A stretch of 64,000 nucleotides of DNA from Bacteroidetes bacterium GWF2_33_16 (GCA_001768565.1 MEOE01000023.1:1-64000), one strand, 5' to 3'. Counted from the stretch's first letter, positions 18,528 to 27,427 are shown. Notes: generated by a model not told the origin, from the sequence alone. Numbers and translations: made by a program.

Positions 18528-19206
18528 CCTGATCGTATTTACGACCTAATGTAAAAGTGAGTCCTAAATTAAAGAACTTTTTATCGTATTCGAATATAAT
18601 GGTTTCATCAAACGAAACATTGAACCCAAACTGAACCAGTGCTTTAACATATCTATAACCAAATTTTGCTGTAAAAGTAGGTTGAAAAAATGTTGTTAGT
18701 TTATCATATCTTGCTTCGTCGTATAAATAATCTATTTGTACAATATTAAATCTAGGTGTAAAACTCCCGGTAAAAAAATCATTTGTTATACCAAAACTAG
18801 GTTGCAAGAAAATCTGATAATAATTAGCATCAGCACTATAACTATCTTCAACAGTTTGAATATTGCCATTACCATAACCCAAAAACACTTCCATCATAAA
18901 TTTTTTACTAATTGGTTGATAATATCCAATACCACCTTCGAAAACAGTATGTTTATGAAAATCTCCTGTTGAATCATTCTTCTGGTCAGCAAAACTCCCA
19001 TTTGCAATAATCGCGATATGGTCGGTAATTGCCAATCCAAGCTGTGCATCAAAGTTACTTGTTCCGGTTGCAACCGACGCTTGAAATTCACCCCCATTTT
19101 TGAACATAGGAGCATTAACCATTGTTGGGATATATGAAGGGGGATTACACGACGAAAACACAGTTATTAACCCTAGTATTAATAACCCAATATTAAGTTT
19201 TTTCAT
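18502..19206 (-). CDS. Putative outer-membrane beta-barrel lipoprotein (paralog 1)
   Basis: 234 residues with a lipoprotein signal peptide (lipobox region VFSSC, about 16-20) followed by alternating hydrophobic strands, as in small outer-membrane barrels. It is clearly a paralog of the next gene upstream: both share PMVNxPxF-like sequence just after the lipobox and the block GEFQA(S/T)VATGTSNFDAQLG. The transcript-level order is TetR gene, paralog 2, terminator-like hairpin, paralog 1. Function is unknown. Its 3' end overlaps purN by 26 bp. Confidence 0.8.
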   Translation of the reverse strand: MKKLNIGLLILGLITVFSSCNPPSYIPTMVNAPMFKNGGEFQASVATGTSNFDAQLGLAITDHIAIIANGSFADQKNDSTGDFHKHTVFEGGIGYYQPISKKFMMEVFLGYGNGNIQTVEDSYSADANYYQIFLQPSFGITNDFFTGSFTPRFNIVQIDYLYDEARYDKLTTFFQPTFTAKFGYRYVKALVQFGFNVSFDETIIFEYDKKFFNLGLTFTLGRKYDQVKQKEFVQ

Positions 19207-19316
19207 TTTTGCAGATATTAAAAATAAATTAAATAGTTTTCGATTACTTAAATATGAAACTAAATTACATTATTTTATTAGTATTCAAAATTTGAGGGTT
19301 TTTCGTAGAAACAAAT

Positions 19317-19348
19317 AAAACCAATTCCTTTTAAAAGAAATTGGTTTT
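19317..19348 (-). terminator. Terminator-like hairpin between the two lipoprotein paralogs
   Basis: AACCAATT and AATTGGTT flank a further short inverted segment (CTTTTAAAAG), and the minus strand continues with UUUUAUUU. It lies 38 bp after the stop of paralog 2 and could reduce read-through into paralog 1. Confidence 0.6.
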
Positions 19349-19385
19349 TATCAAATTTTTCGAAATAATTTAAATGCAATTTGCA

Positions 19386-20099
19386 CTAAAAATAATCCCT
19401 CCCAATATTAATATTTAATCCTAAATTAAATATCAAGCTTTGATTATCGTAATCCAGGTTATCATTGGTAGGAAAAGAATATCCAATTTGTATTACTGCT
19501 TTTACATATTTATAACCAACCTTAGCAGTAATTACTGGTTCAATAAATAAATTCCAGGATTCGTTAAGTGATTGTGCCTTTCCGGGTTTCATCTGAACCA
19601 TTGCAAGTCGGGTTGCAAAACTACCATCAAAGAAATCGGTTGCAGCACCAATTCCTGGTTGAATAAAATAGCGATTAAAATTTACATCAACTTTATCAAG
19701 ACCAAATGCCCCATTATCTTCAAGAGTTTGGATTTCTCCAAATCCATATCCTCCAAATACTTCTATTCTCGCTGATGATGAAATTTGCCTGTAGTACCCC
19801 AGCCCGCCTTCGATAATTAAATGCTTATGAAATTCATCGGTAGTATCATTAGTTTGATCGGCATAACTTCCATTTGCTATAACAGCAATATTATCGGTAA
19901 TTGCATAGCCCAACTGAGCATCAAAATTACTGGTACCTGTGGCAACAGTTGCCTGAAATTCACCTTTATTGCTAAACACCGGTGTATTTACCATATTAGG
20001 TATGTACTCCGGAGAACATGAAGAAAGAATTCCAATAAGTGAGAATAACATTATTATGTAAAAACTCACTTCTTTTTTAAGATTTAAATGATTCCTCAT
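19386..20099 (-). CDS. Putative outer-membrane beta-barrel lipoprotein (paralog 2)
   Basis: 237 residues with a signal peptide ending in a lipobox (ILSSC, about 24-28) and the same barrel-like strand pattern and GEFQATVATGTSNFDAQLG block as paralog 1. The pair arose by tandem duplication. The gene starts 23 bp after the stop of a TetR-type regulator, so it is probably cotranscribed with it and under the same operator. The ligand or cargo is unknown. Confidence 0.8.
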   Translation of the reverse strand: MRNHLNLKKEVSFYIIMLFSLIGILSSCSPEYIPNMVNTPVFSNKGEFQATVATGTSNFDAQLGYAITDNIAVIANGSYADQTNDTTDEFHKHLIIEGGLGYYRQISSSARIEVFGGYGFGEIQTLEDNGAFGLDKVDVNFNRYFIQPGIGAATDFFDGSFATRLAMVQMKPGKAQSLNESWNLFIEPVITAKVGYKYVKAVIQIGYSFPTNDNLDYDNQSLIFNLGLNINIGRDYF

Positions 20100-20122
20100 A
20101 ATAATTGATTTTGGTTTATAAC

Positions 20123-20728
20123 TTAAGGTTTTAAAGAACTTATAAGAGTGTTATAGATAATTTCCTTTCTTAACTCAATAAACTTGCTAAATTCAATCCC
20201 ATTATATGCGTTCTTTTCATTTATTAAAGATTTAATTGCAAATGGGAATGCAATTAATGATAACATATTTAAATAAAACTGTTCGGGATCTGTTTTTCGT
20301 ATATTGCCTTTAGAAGATTCAGCATTGAGCTGATTTGCAAACTTTTCCGTTGTATATAAAGAGTCTGTAACTTTTAACTTGGTTATTTTATCCGGACTAT
20401 GGTTCAATACAGCCAGCACAAATGAAACTAAAAGCGGATTACTAATCAGCATATCTATGTACCTACAAATATATTGTTTAATCTTTTCATTTAGTTCAAG
20501 ATCTGAATCCAGTATAGTTTTTAGTGAGGATGACGGATCACCAATTAGTAAATTAATAATGGTCTCAAACAACATTTCCTTACTACGGAAATAATAATTC
20601 ATTAAAGAAATATTGATTTTTGCTCGTGAGGCAATCTCTCTAACACTTGTTCGATGAAATCCCTTCTCGAGAAATAATTCGGTTGCTGATTCAATAATCT
20701 TTTCTTGGGTGCTAGCCTTTTCTGACAT
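20123..20728 (-). CDS. TetR/AcrR-family transcriptional regulator
   Basis: 201 residues. The N-terminal helix-turn-helix (about 8-52) reads TELFLEKGFHRTSVREIASRAK followed by INISLMNYYFRSKEMLFE, a textbook TetR DNA-binding domain. The rest is an all-helical ligand-binding and dimerisation domain with no recognisable ligand motif. A strong inverted/direct repeat operator candidate lies 31-70 bp upstream of the ATG, suggesting autoregulation and control of the following lipoprotein genes. The effector is unknown. Confidence 0.93.
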   Translation of the reverse strand: MSEKASTQEKIIESATELFLEKGFHRTSVREIASRAKINISLMNYYFRSKEMLFETIINLLIGDPSSSLKTILDSDLELNEKIKQYICRYIDMLISNPLLVSFVLAVLNHSPDKITKLKVTDSLYTTEKFANQLNAESSKGNIRKTDPEQFYLNMLSLIAFPFAIKSLINEKNAYNGIEFSKFIELRKEIIYNTLISSLKP

Positions 20729-20758
20729 AATAATATGATATTATCAGGCAAGTTAAGT

Positions 20759-20798
20759 AAAACATTTGTTTAAAACAAATGTTTAAAACAAATGTTTT
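20759..20798. promoter_or_regulatory. Probable TetR operator: three copies of a 12-bp box
   Basis: The box AAACAAATGTTT occurs at 20773-20784 and 20786-20797 (13-bp period) and inverted as AAACATTTGTTT at 20760-20771. Boxes 1 and 2 form a perfect inverted repeat with a 1-bp centre. Boxes 1 and 3 extend to 13 bp. It sits in the 96-bp gap before the TetR gene. Confidence 0.75.
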
Positions 20799-20824
20799 GG
20801 TATTCTGAGATAACTAATTGGAAC

Positions 20825-22078
20825 TTAAATAATCGACTTTAACGAACTATTTAAGCTATCAACAACTGATTGAAAATCCTGTAGGTTTTGTTCTTTTATA
20901 GGCTCAATGGGAGGTGCTTTAATTTTAAGCGGATTAATAGGAGAACCATTCATCCAGACTCGGTAATCTAAATGCGAACCAGTTGAATAACCAGTACTTC
21001 CAACATATCCAATTACCTGGCCTTGTTTTACCTTAGCACCAACATGCATTCCTGAGGCAAATTTTGAAAAGTGATTATATCCTGTAGTATAAACGCTATT
21101 ATGTTTAACTTTAATATAATTACCTGCTGACTTAGTAAATCCCTTTTCAACTACAATACCATCACCAACTGTATAAACAGGTGTTCCTGTTGGTGCAACA
21201 TAGTCGACACCGCTATGTGGGCGAACGATTTTTAAGATAGGATGCATTCTTCCTTTTGAAAAACCAGAACTAATTCTAGAAAACCTCAATGGTGCTTTAA
21301 GCAATTGACGTCGTAAGCTCTTCCCATATTGGTCGTAATAACTTACCTCTCCATCTTGTGTAAATTCGTAAGCTAGAAGTTCCTCTCCTTTATGAATAAA
21401 ACTTGCAGCATAAATCCGTCCAACACCAATCGGAATACTATCAACAAATTGAGCATCATAAATCACTTTAAAACTATCTCCTTTATCGAGTCCAAAAAAA
21501 TCAACTGTCCATGCATAAATCTCAGAAAGTCTAATTGCCATAACTGGATCTACATTATTTTCAATCATAGAATTCCATAAAGAAGAGGTGATTGCACCAG
21601 TACTTGTTTTTAAAACATTGGCTATTACCTTTTCTCCCTTAGTAGCAACAGGCGTTTTATTTAAATCTATTTTAAGAAACTCTGTTGGATTGTGCTGATA
21701 AACAAAATACTTTAATATACTGTCTTTATCTCGCGTATAATAAAGCTTGAACTGATTTCCTAAACGAATATTTCGTATATCGAAAACGCTGGCCGAATTT
21801 AAAGTTGCTTCAGATGCAAGCGCCCTATCGAGCCCAGATTGATTAAGAATTAATGCAAGGTTTTGATTTTTTTTTACTCTCCCTGAAACAACATAAAAGG
21901 AGTCCAAGGTAATTCCAAACTCTTTCTGGATATCATTATATATAATATTTTCATCTATTTCCAGGCTGTATATTCCCTTTAATTCTTTTGAATCTTTTGT
22001 TGAAAATGGATTAATAAAGCCTATCAGTGCTATTAAAAATAAAGAAATAATAATTAATGGAATTTTTTTTGTAAACAT
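20825..22078 (-). CDS. M23-family (LytM-like) peptidoglycan metallopeptidase
   Basis: 417 residues with an N-terminal membrane anchor or signal (about 5-22), a middle region of LysM/OapA-like strand-turn pattern, and a C-terminal M23 domain (about 280-390). The first zinc motif is HSGVD (HxxxD). The second, normally HxH, reads HLD in GSHLDYRVW, so one ligand is changed. Members with this change occur in Bacteroidota (from memory), and it may alter or remove activity. The likely start is the ATG at 22078; the frame also opens at a TTG six codons earlier. It follows the YitT gene. Confidence 0.9.
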   Translation of the reverse strand: MFTKKIPLIIISLFLIALIGFINPFSTKDSKELKGIYSLEIDENIIYNDIQKEFGITLDSFYVVSGRVKKNQNLALILNQSGLDRALASEATLNSASVFDIRNIRLGNQFKLYYTRDKDSILKYFVYQHNPTEFLKIDLNKTPVATKGEKVIANVLKTSTGAITSSLWNSMIENNVDPVMAIRLSEIYAWTVDFFGLDKGDSFKVIYDAQFVDSIPIGVGRIYAASFIHKGEELLAYEFTQDGEVSYYDQYGKSLRRQLLKAPLRFSRISSGFSKGRMHPILKIVRPHSGVDYVAPTGTPVYTVGDGIVVEKGFTKSAGNYIKVKHNSVYTTGYNHFSKFASGMHVGAKVKQGQVIGYVGSTGYSTGSHLDYRVWMNGSPINPLKIKAPPIEPIKEQNLQDFQSVVDSLNSSLKSII

Positions 22079-22106
22079 CTTAACTTTTTGTTTCAATAAC
22101 TTAAAA

Positions 22107-22964
22107 TTAATATTTTATACGATCAAAACCTTTACCATATACACCCATAACATTATTAACCGACACAAATGCGCTGGGATCTATTTCTTTAATTATTCTA
22201 AGGATATCATGTGATTCTTGTTTTTTAACAAGGATAAGCAGAATTTTTGAATCTACTTGTGTATACCATCCTTTTCCGTCAAGCACTGTAATCCCCCTTT
22301 TTATTTGAGTTGCCACTGCGTCAGCTATTCTTTCATAATCTTTTGAAAAGATAAACATTTGAACAGTGCGTTTTGTACCAGTGAGTATAAGATCAATTAC
22401 ATAAGCAGTAACTGACATTGCAACATAACCATATACAATTTTTTCAATTGAATTAAAAATTAAGAATGAGGATGAAATTATTATTACATCTGCATATAAA
22501 ATAACTTTCCCAGGACTAACTTCGCGATACTTATTTATTATCATAGCAATAATATCAGTTCCACCTGTACTTCCTCCCTGACTAAAAACTATACCCACAC
22601 CAGCACCTGCCAGAATGCCGCCAATAACAGCTGACATAAAATTTTCATTTACAATTGGTTCTTTAATAATACCCTGAAGTACTGTTAAAAATATTGACAA
22701 TACTGTAATTGCATAAATAGTTTTTATGCCAAATCCTTTGCCAAGAACTCTTAAACTGGATATTATTAATACTGAATTAATCGCCAGGTAAGAGATACCA
22801 ATTGGAAATTTCGATGCATAAAATATTAATGTTGCGACACCTGTAATTCCTCCACCAGTAATTTCGGCCGGAATCAAAAAAGCCGTCCATCCAAGTGCAT
22901 TAATAAATAAACCTATAGTAATAATTGAATATTCTCGTAGGTTCTTTTTTATTTTAGGATTCAT
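22107..22964 (-). CDS. YitT-family membrane protein (DUF2179 C-terminus)
   Basis: 285 residues: five to six membrane helices in the first 200, including the conserved SQGGSTGGTDIIAMI block (about 128-142), then a cytoplasmic domain of about 80 residues of the DUF2179 type ending in FVSVNNVMGVYGKGFD. The family is widespread and of uncertain role, perhaps transport. It starts 10 bp after the leuS stop and precedes the M23 peptidase gene by 28 bp, forming a leuS-yitT-M23 operon. Confidence 0.9.
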   Translation of the reverse strand: MNPKIKKNLREYSIITIGLFINALGWTAFLIPAEITGGGITGVATLIFYASKFPIGISYLAINSVLIISSLRVLGKGFGIKTIYAITVLSIFLTVLQGIIKEPIVNENFMSAVIGGILAGAGVGIVFSQGGSTGGTDIIAMIINKYREVSPGKVILYADVIIISSSFLIFNSIEKIVYGYVAMSVTAYVIDLILTGTKRTVQMFIFSKDYERIADAVATQIKRGITVLDGKGWYTQVDSKILLILVKKQESHDILRIIKEIDPSAFVSVNNVMGVYGKGFDRIKY

Positions 22965-22974
22965 CTTTTACTTT

Positions 22975-25758
22975 TTAAATTACAACATTAATAATTTTAT
23001 TAGGGACAAAAATTATTTTTTTAGGTGCTTTACCTTCAAGCCATTTTTGGCTATTTTCATTACCCAAAACGGCATCTTCAGCATCTTTGGAACTACAATT
23101 TATTGGAAGTTCTATTTTAAATCTCATTTTGCCATTGAAAGAAACCGGGCATTCAAAAGTACTCTCTTTTAAATAGCTTTCGTTAAATTCTGGCAATTTA
23201 GCAAATGAAACTGTATTGTTATGACCACATAAGCTCCATAATTCTTCTGTTATATGAGGAGCAAAAGGAGACAACAAAACTATTAAAGATTCAAGTATTT
23301 CTCGTTTACTACATTTTAAATCATTAAGCTCGTTTACACAAATCATAAAAGCACTTACAGATGTGTTAAAAGAAAAACGTTCAATATCATCATTGATTTT
23401 CTTAATGGTTTTATGAAGTACTTTCAATTCAGCATCGACTGGGTTTTCGTCAGACAATCTGAAATTAAACTGATCATCGTGAAATAAACGCCAGAATTTT
23501 TTCAGGAACTTGTGTACACCATCAATACCATTTGTATCCCAAGGCTTTGACATTTCCAATGGTCCTAGAAACATTTCGTACATTCTCAAAGTATCGGCAC
23601 CATAATGATCTATTACATCATCAGGATTTACAACATTATATAATGATTTCGACATTTTCTCGACAGCGTGTCCGCAGATGTACTTTCCTTCTTCGAGAAT
23701 GAATTCAGCATCTTTATATTCAGGATTCCAGTTTCGGAACTTTTCGATATCCAGCACATCATTTTGTACCATATTCACATCAACATGAATTGCTGATGAA
23801 TCGTACTGATCTTTCAGATTATAAGAAACAAATTTGTTGGTACCCTTTATTCTATAAACAAAGTTCGATCTACCTTGAATCATCCCCTGATTAATCATTT
23901 TTTTGAAAGGTTCGTCTTCGCAAACCCATCCAATATCGAATAAAAACTTATTCCAAAAACGCGAATATACCAAATGCCCTGTAGCATGTTCTGTTCCTCC
24001 AATATAAAGATCAACATTTCGCCAATATTGATTTGATTCTTTTGAAACCAGGGCATTGTCATTTTTCGGATCCATATATCGTAAATAATATGCTGAAGAT
24101 CCTGCAAATCCAGGCATAGTACTCATTTCAAGCGGATATCCATTATCTGTTTTCCAGTTTTTTGCTCTGCCAAGTGGTGGTTCTCCCTTTTCTGTTGGCA
24201 AATATGAATCAACTTCGGGCAATTCCAAGGGTAATTTTTCTTTTGGCAGAGTATATGGAATTCCATTTTTAAAATAAACAGGAAATGGTTCTCCCCAATA
24301 TCTTTGTCGGCTAAAAATTGCATCGCGTAAACGGAAATTTATTTTTCCTTTACCAATGTCTTGTTTTTCAATATATTGAATAGTTCTATTAATTGCATCG
24401 CTAACATCCAAACCATTAATAAACCCAGAATTAATCATTTTTCCTTCTTTAGAATCGTATGAGTCGATCCATGTATTTGTATCACTTGGTGCTTCATCTG
24501 TTTTAACTACTACTTGAATTACAGGCAAGTTAAAATGTCGGGCAAACTTAAAATCGCGACTATCATGGCCAGGAACAGCCATTATTGCGCCAGTACCGTA
24601 ACCCATTAAAACATAGTCGCTAATATAAATAGGTATCTCATTATTTGTAAGAGGATTTATCGCGTAAGCCCCGGTAAATTGACCGCTAACCGACTTTGCA
24701 TCAGCCATACGTTCTCTTTCGGTTCGTTTTTTTGTTTCCTTAATATATATTTCTATATCTTTTTTATAATCAGGTGTAGTGATTTTATTTACAAGATCAT
24801 TTTCTGGAGCAAGTACCATAAAAGTAACACCCCAGGCTGTATCTGGCCTGGTAGTAAAAATTTCCATTTCCTCGTTTGTACCTTTTATAGGAAATTTCAT
24901 TTCAGCACCTTGAGATCGGCCAATCCAATTTCGCTGAACTTCTTTTATTGAATCAGACCAATCAATTCGATTCAATCCTTCCAATAGTCTTTCGGCATAG
25001 GCTGATATTCTAAGAGACCATTGCTTCATCTTTTTTTGCTCAACAGGATAACCTCCCCGAACAGAAAAACCATCCTTTACTTCATCATTTGCTAAAACTG
25101 TTCCAAGCTTAGAACACCAGTTTACCATTGTATCAGCCAGATATGCAAGTCGATAGTTAAGAAGTATTAATAGTTTATTTTCTTCGGTCATAGATTTCCA
25201 CTCAGCGGCACTAAATATATCTGATTGATTGCAAGCAGCATCAATATTCACATTGCCATTTAATTCAAATTCGGTAATCAAAGCAGATATTGGTTCGGCT
25301 TTCTTTGTCTTGTTATTATACCAATGTTCGAATAGCTCAATAAATACCCACTGTGTCCATTTATAATAATTAGGATCAGATGTTCTTAATTCTCTATTCC
25401 AATCGAAAGAGAAACCAATTTTTTCAAGTTGCTCTTTATATCTTTTAATATTTTTATCGGTAGTTATAGCTGGATGTTGTCCTGTTTGAACAGCATATTG
25501 TTCAGCAGGTAATCCAAAAGCATCGTACCCCATCGGGTGAAGTACATTAAATCCCTGCAAACGTTTAAAACGCGAATAAATATCAGTAGCTATATACCCA
25601 AGAGGATGACCAACATGTAAGCCTGCACCTGAAGGATATGGGAACATATCTAGCACATAATACTTCGGTTTTGCTTTATCAATAGATACCTGGAAGGTTT
25701 TATTCTTATCCCAAAACGACTGCCATTTTTTTTCTATTTCTCTGAAATTGTATTCCAT
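22975..25758 (-). CDS. leuS: Leucyl-tRNA synthetase
   Basis: Class I synthetase charging tRNA-Leu. The 927 residues carry the HIGH variant HVGH at 48-51, the editing (CP1) domain with a [17 protein letters not shown] block, and KMSKS at 701-705. It is longer than the E. coli enzyme (860 residues), mainly through an insertion before KMSKS (about 625-695) that looks like the leucine-specific region seen in Bacteroidota. A full -33/-7 promoter lies upstream. Confidence 0.98.
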   Translation of the reverse strand: MEYNFREIEKKWQSFWDKNKTFQVSIDKAKPKYYVLDMFPYPSGAGLHVGHPLGYIATDIYSRFKRLQGFNVLHPMGYDAFGLPAEQYAVQTGQHPAITTDKNIKRYKEQLEKIGFSFDWNRELRTSDPNYYKWTQWVFIELFEHWYNNKTKKAEPISALITEFELNGNVNIDAACNQSDIFSAAEWKSMTEENKLLILLNYRLAYLADTMVNWCSKLGTVLANDEVKDGFSVRGGYPVEQKKMKQWSLRISAYAERLLEGLNRIDWSDSIKEVQRNWIGRSQGAEMKFPIKGTNEEMEIFTTRPDTAWGVTFMVLAPENDLVNKITTPDYKKDIEIYIKETKKRTERERMADAKSVSGQFTGAYAINPLTNNEIPIYISDYVLMGYGTGAIMAVPGHDSRDFKFARHFNLPVIQVVVKTDEAPSDTNTWIDSYDSKEGKMINSGFINGLDVSDAINRTIQYIEKQDIGKGKINFRLRDAIFSRQRYWGEPFPVYFKNGIPYTLPKEKLPLELPEVDSYLPTEKGEPPLGRAKNWKTDNGYPLEMSTMPGFAGSSAYYLRYMDPKNDNALVSKESNQYWRNVDLYIGGTEHATGHLVYSRFWNKFLFDIGWVCEDEPFKKMINQGMIQGRSNFVYRIKGTNKFVSYNLKDQYDSSAIHVDVNMVQNDVLDIEKFRNWNPEYKDAEFILEEGKYICGHAVEKMSKSLYNVVNPDDVIDHYGADTLRMYEMFLGPLEMSKPWDTNGIDGVHKFLKKFWRLFHDDQFNFRLSDENPVDAELKVLHKTIKKINDDIERFSFNTSVSAFMICVNELNDLKCSKREILESLIVLLSPFAPHITEELWSLCGHNNTVSFAKLPEFNESYLKESTFECPVSFNGKMRFKIELPINCSSKDAEDAVLGNENSQKWLEGKAPKKIIFVPNKIINVVI

Positions 25759-25831
25759 ACCAAAAAAATTTGAACTTATAAATTACAATCTGCGAAATTA
25801 TGAAATCTTTGGTAAAAATTGGCATTTGTTG

Positions 25832-25863
25832 CAAAATTAACAATGGTAATAAGTATTTGCAAA
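25832..25863 (-). promoter_or_regulatory. Promoter of the leuS operon
   Basis: On the minus strand a TTTG box (25860-25863) is followed after 20 bp by TAATTTTG (25832-25839), matching TTTG-N19-21-TAnnTTTG. It is 74 bp from the leuS ATG. Confidence 0.7.
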
Positions 25864-25909
25864 ATCTTTTCTAGATGACAATATTTTTTATAAATTTGCA
25901 CCACTTATT

Positions 25910-25967
25910 GGCTCAGTAGTTCAATGGATACCTGCCTGCCGGCAGGCAGGGAACATCAAATTTCGGC
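25910..25967 (+). pseudogene. Broken 5' fragment of tRNA-Arg, split by a 20-bp palindrome
   Basis: 25910-25930 equals bases 1-21 of the intact tRNA-Arg at 26245. After the palindrome (25931-25950), 25951-25967 equals bases 22-38, including the TCG anticodon, with one mismatch. The 3' half is missing, so no tRNA can form. The fragment now serves as leader of the GIY-YIG gene, whose ATG is 3 bases after its end. Confidence 0.85.
25931..25950. repeat. Perfect 20-bp palindrome CCTGCCTGCCGGCAGGCAGG
   Basis: A self-complementary GC-rich block in AT-rich surroundings, inserted exactly between tRNA positions 21 and 22 of the broken copy. Removing it restores a continuous tRNA 5' half. Confidence 0.95.
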
Positions 25968-25970
25968 AAA

Positions 25971-26228
25971 ATGCATTTTGTCTACATTTTATTTTCAGAA
26001 AAATATAATCGACATTATACTGGATTAACAAGTAATCTCGATCAACGATTGCATGAGCATAATTCGGGTCAGAATAAATCTACCAAACCTTATAAACCTT
26101 GGAAAATAATTCATTTTGAATCCTTTACAACAAGATTAGAAGCTCGTCAAAAAGAAATATACTTCAAAAGTGGAATAGGCCGAGAAAAAATAAAGGAATT
26201 TCATAATATCAAACTAAAAGATTATTAA
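25971..26228 (+). CDS. Small stand-alone GIY-YIG nuclease-family protein
   Basis: 85 residues consisting of just the GIY-YIG fold. The VYI and YTG pair replaces GIY/YIG (MHFVYILFSEKYNRHYTGL, 1-19), followed by the conserved Arg and basic residues in LDQRLHEHN and a late Glu/Lys-rich helix in GREKIKEF. Such proteins are common in Bacteroidota, often beside tRNA or rRNA genes; most are uncharacterised. Here it is enclosed by a duplication of the tRNA-Arg promoter and 5' half, which suggests the encoded nuclease took part in insertion. Its transcript would run into the intact tRNA. Confidence 0.88.
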   Translation: MHFVYILFSEKYNRHYTGLTSNLDQRLHEHNSGQNKSTKPYKPWKIIHFESFTTRLEARQKEIYFKSGIGREKIKEFHNIKLKDY

Positions 26229-26233
26229 ATTTG
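26226..26233 (+). promoter_or_regulatory. Promoter -7 element of tRNA-Arg
   Basis: TAAATTTG matches TAnnTTTG and is followed by CACCAC before the tRNA. The same box exists in the upstream repeat copy (25891-25898). The -33 region in front of the downstream copy is now GIY-YIG coding sequence with no clear TTTG box. Confidence 0.6.
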
Positions 26234-26244
26234 CACCACATATT

Positions 26245-26317
26245 GGCTCAGTAGTTCAATGGATAGAACATCAGATTTCGGCTCTGAGGGTTGGGGGTTC
26301 GAGTCCTCCCTGGGTCA
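26245..26317 (+). tRNA. tRNA-Arg (anticodon TCG)
   Basis: 73 bases folding as a complete cloverleaf: acceptor GGCTCAG with CTGGGTC (two wobble pairs), D stem GTTC/GAAC, anticodon stem TCAGA/TCTGA with loop TTTCGGC (anticodon TCG at 34-36), T arm GGGGG-TTCGAGT-CCTCC, discriminator A. No CCA is encoded. A terminator follows after 3 bases. It decodes CGN arginine codons. Confidence 0.96.
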
Positions 26318-26318
26318 C

Positions 26319-26350
26319 AAAAAAAGGTCGTTAAAATCGACCTTTTTTTA
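26319..26350. terminator. Bidirectional terminator after tRNA-Arg
   Basis: AAAAAGGTCG at 26321-26330 pairs with CGACCTTTTT at 26338-26347, with T runs on both strands. It ends the tRNA transcript and overlaps the stop codon of the opposite-strand gene at 26348. Confidence 0.9.
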
Positions 26351-26743
26351 TTGTACCAGAAATTGTTTTATGAGAGATGATCCTGATTTATTATCTTTAA
26401 AATGAATAAGAATATCGTAAAACCCAGTTTTTGTACATTTAAACATAAATTTCTCAAAGTATTTATCATCCATTGCATTTGTTGCAACTAGCTGATTACC
26501 ATCAAGAATCTGAACAACTGCTTTTCCTGGAAAATCGCCAATATGGTTTAATACAGTAAATTTGTAAATAGAGTTTTTATTTAAAGTAATAGTAACAAAA
26601 TATTCATTTTCGTATTGATTCGCGCTAATTTTTTTGAGCTCAAATTGAAACTCCTTAATAAATATTTCTTTTTGTGAGAAAGCAGATAATGAAACACTCT
26701 GCAATACTATTATTAATAGAAGATAATTTAAAAGACTTTTCAT
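26348..26743 (-). CDS. Hypothetical secreted protein, 131 residues
   Basis: Not recognised. A clear signal peptide (about 1-23, MKSLLNYLLLIIVLQ then SVSLSAFSQ) is followed by about 108 residues with a beta-sandwich-like strand pattern and a C-terminal FYDILIHFKDN segment. The mature protein is probably periplasmic. The gene lies alone between tRNA-Arg and the ExbD operon; the operon's terminator lies about 155 bp upstream of it, so it should have its own promoter. Confidence 0.7.
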   Translation of the reverse strand: MKSLLNYLLLIIVLQSVSLSAFSQKEIFIKEFQFELKKISANQYENEYFVTITLNKNSIYKFTVLNHIGDFPGKAVVQILDGNQLVATNAMDDKYFEKFMFKCTKTGFYDILIHFKDNKSGSSLIKQFLVQ

Positions 26744-26898
26744 AACCTCAGCTTTTTCTTTGTTACTCCTTAATTACTTTCAGGAATAGTATGTATTTTT
26801 AAGCTTATTAGTTTTAGTTTATACAAATATAAGTTTATTTACAATATGATCTAACGTTTTTTATTAGAATTCATTTTGCCTACAACAAACAAAATATA

Positions 26899-26928
26899 CA
26901 AAAAAGGGAGATGATAATTTCATCTCCC
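26899..26928 (-). terminator. Terminator of the exbB-exbD operon
   Basis: Perfect 8-bp stem GGGAGATG/CATCTCCC (26906-26913 and 26921-26928) followed on the minus strand by a U run (A tract 26898-26905). Confidence 0.9.
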
Positions 26929-26950
26929 TAAACTATAATTTAACTTAAAG

Positions 26951-27427
26951 TTATTTTTCGATTTCAGTAACTTTTCTTGTCGAATAGTTAATTTTTAGAG
27001 CACTGGCTTTTCGCAGTTCCTGTTTTACATCGACAATAACACCCATTTTAGTAAATTGATCTACTTTAAGAGAGGTTGTCATTAATGGTCGTTCGTTTTC
27101 GTCACGTTTTTCTCTTTCGGAAGTAACATAATCACGAATATCAGAAACTTTTGCAAAAGCGTCATTTAACTGAATTCTTGGTTCAGTACCATAAATAGAC
27201 TGAAAATTTTGTCGAGGTTTACCAATATAAATATAACTAACTAAAGATTTACGCTCTAGTTTTTTAACTTCGGTAGCACCTGGCATCTTTTGTGCAACTT
27301 TAACTGATGTTTCACGCATTACGGTAGTAACCATAAAGAAAAACAATAACATAAATACGATATCGGGTAACGATGCAGTCGATATTTCTTGCGAACCAAC
27401 TTTAATCTTCCTTTTAAATTTTGACAT
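26951..27427 (-). CDS. ExbD/TolR-family protein (second copy)
   Basis: 158 residues with one N-terminal membrane helix (about 20-42, DIVFMLLFFFMVTTVM) carrying the conserved Asp23 at its start, which in ExbD/TolR takes part in proton-driven energy transfer, and a periplasmic domain. It starts 2 bp after the stop of another ExbD gene. Together with ExbB upstream it should energise a TonB- or Tol-like system across the envelope. Confidence 0.92.
   Translation of the reverse strand: MSKFKRKIKVGSQEISTASLPDIVFMLLFFFMVTTVMRETSVKVAQKMPGATEVKKLERKSLVSYIYIGKPRQNFQSIYGTEPRIQLNDAFAKVSDIRDYVTSEREKRDENERPLMTTSLKVDQFTKMGVIVDVKQELRKASALKINYSTRKVTEIEK

Larger units (their letters stand above)
25891..26230 (+). 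mobile_element. GIY-YIG unit inserted at tRNA-Arg, bounded by a 40-bp direct repeat
   Basis: Bases 25891-25930 and 26226-26265 are the same 40-bp sequence with one mismatch: the -7 promoter box plus the first 21 bases of tRNA-Arg. Between the copies lie a 20-bp palindrome, 17 bases of the tRNA anticodon region, and a GIY-YIG gene whose TAA stop is the first three bases of the second repeat. The whole reads as a 335-bp unit that left an intact tRNA downstream and a broken 5' copy upstream. Confidence 0.7.

Noticed and set aside
26245..26317. Intron in tRNA-Arg
   Set aside because: The intact gene folds as a continuous 73-base cloverleaf; the insertion affects only the upstream broken copy.
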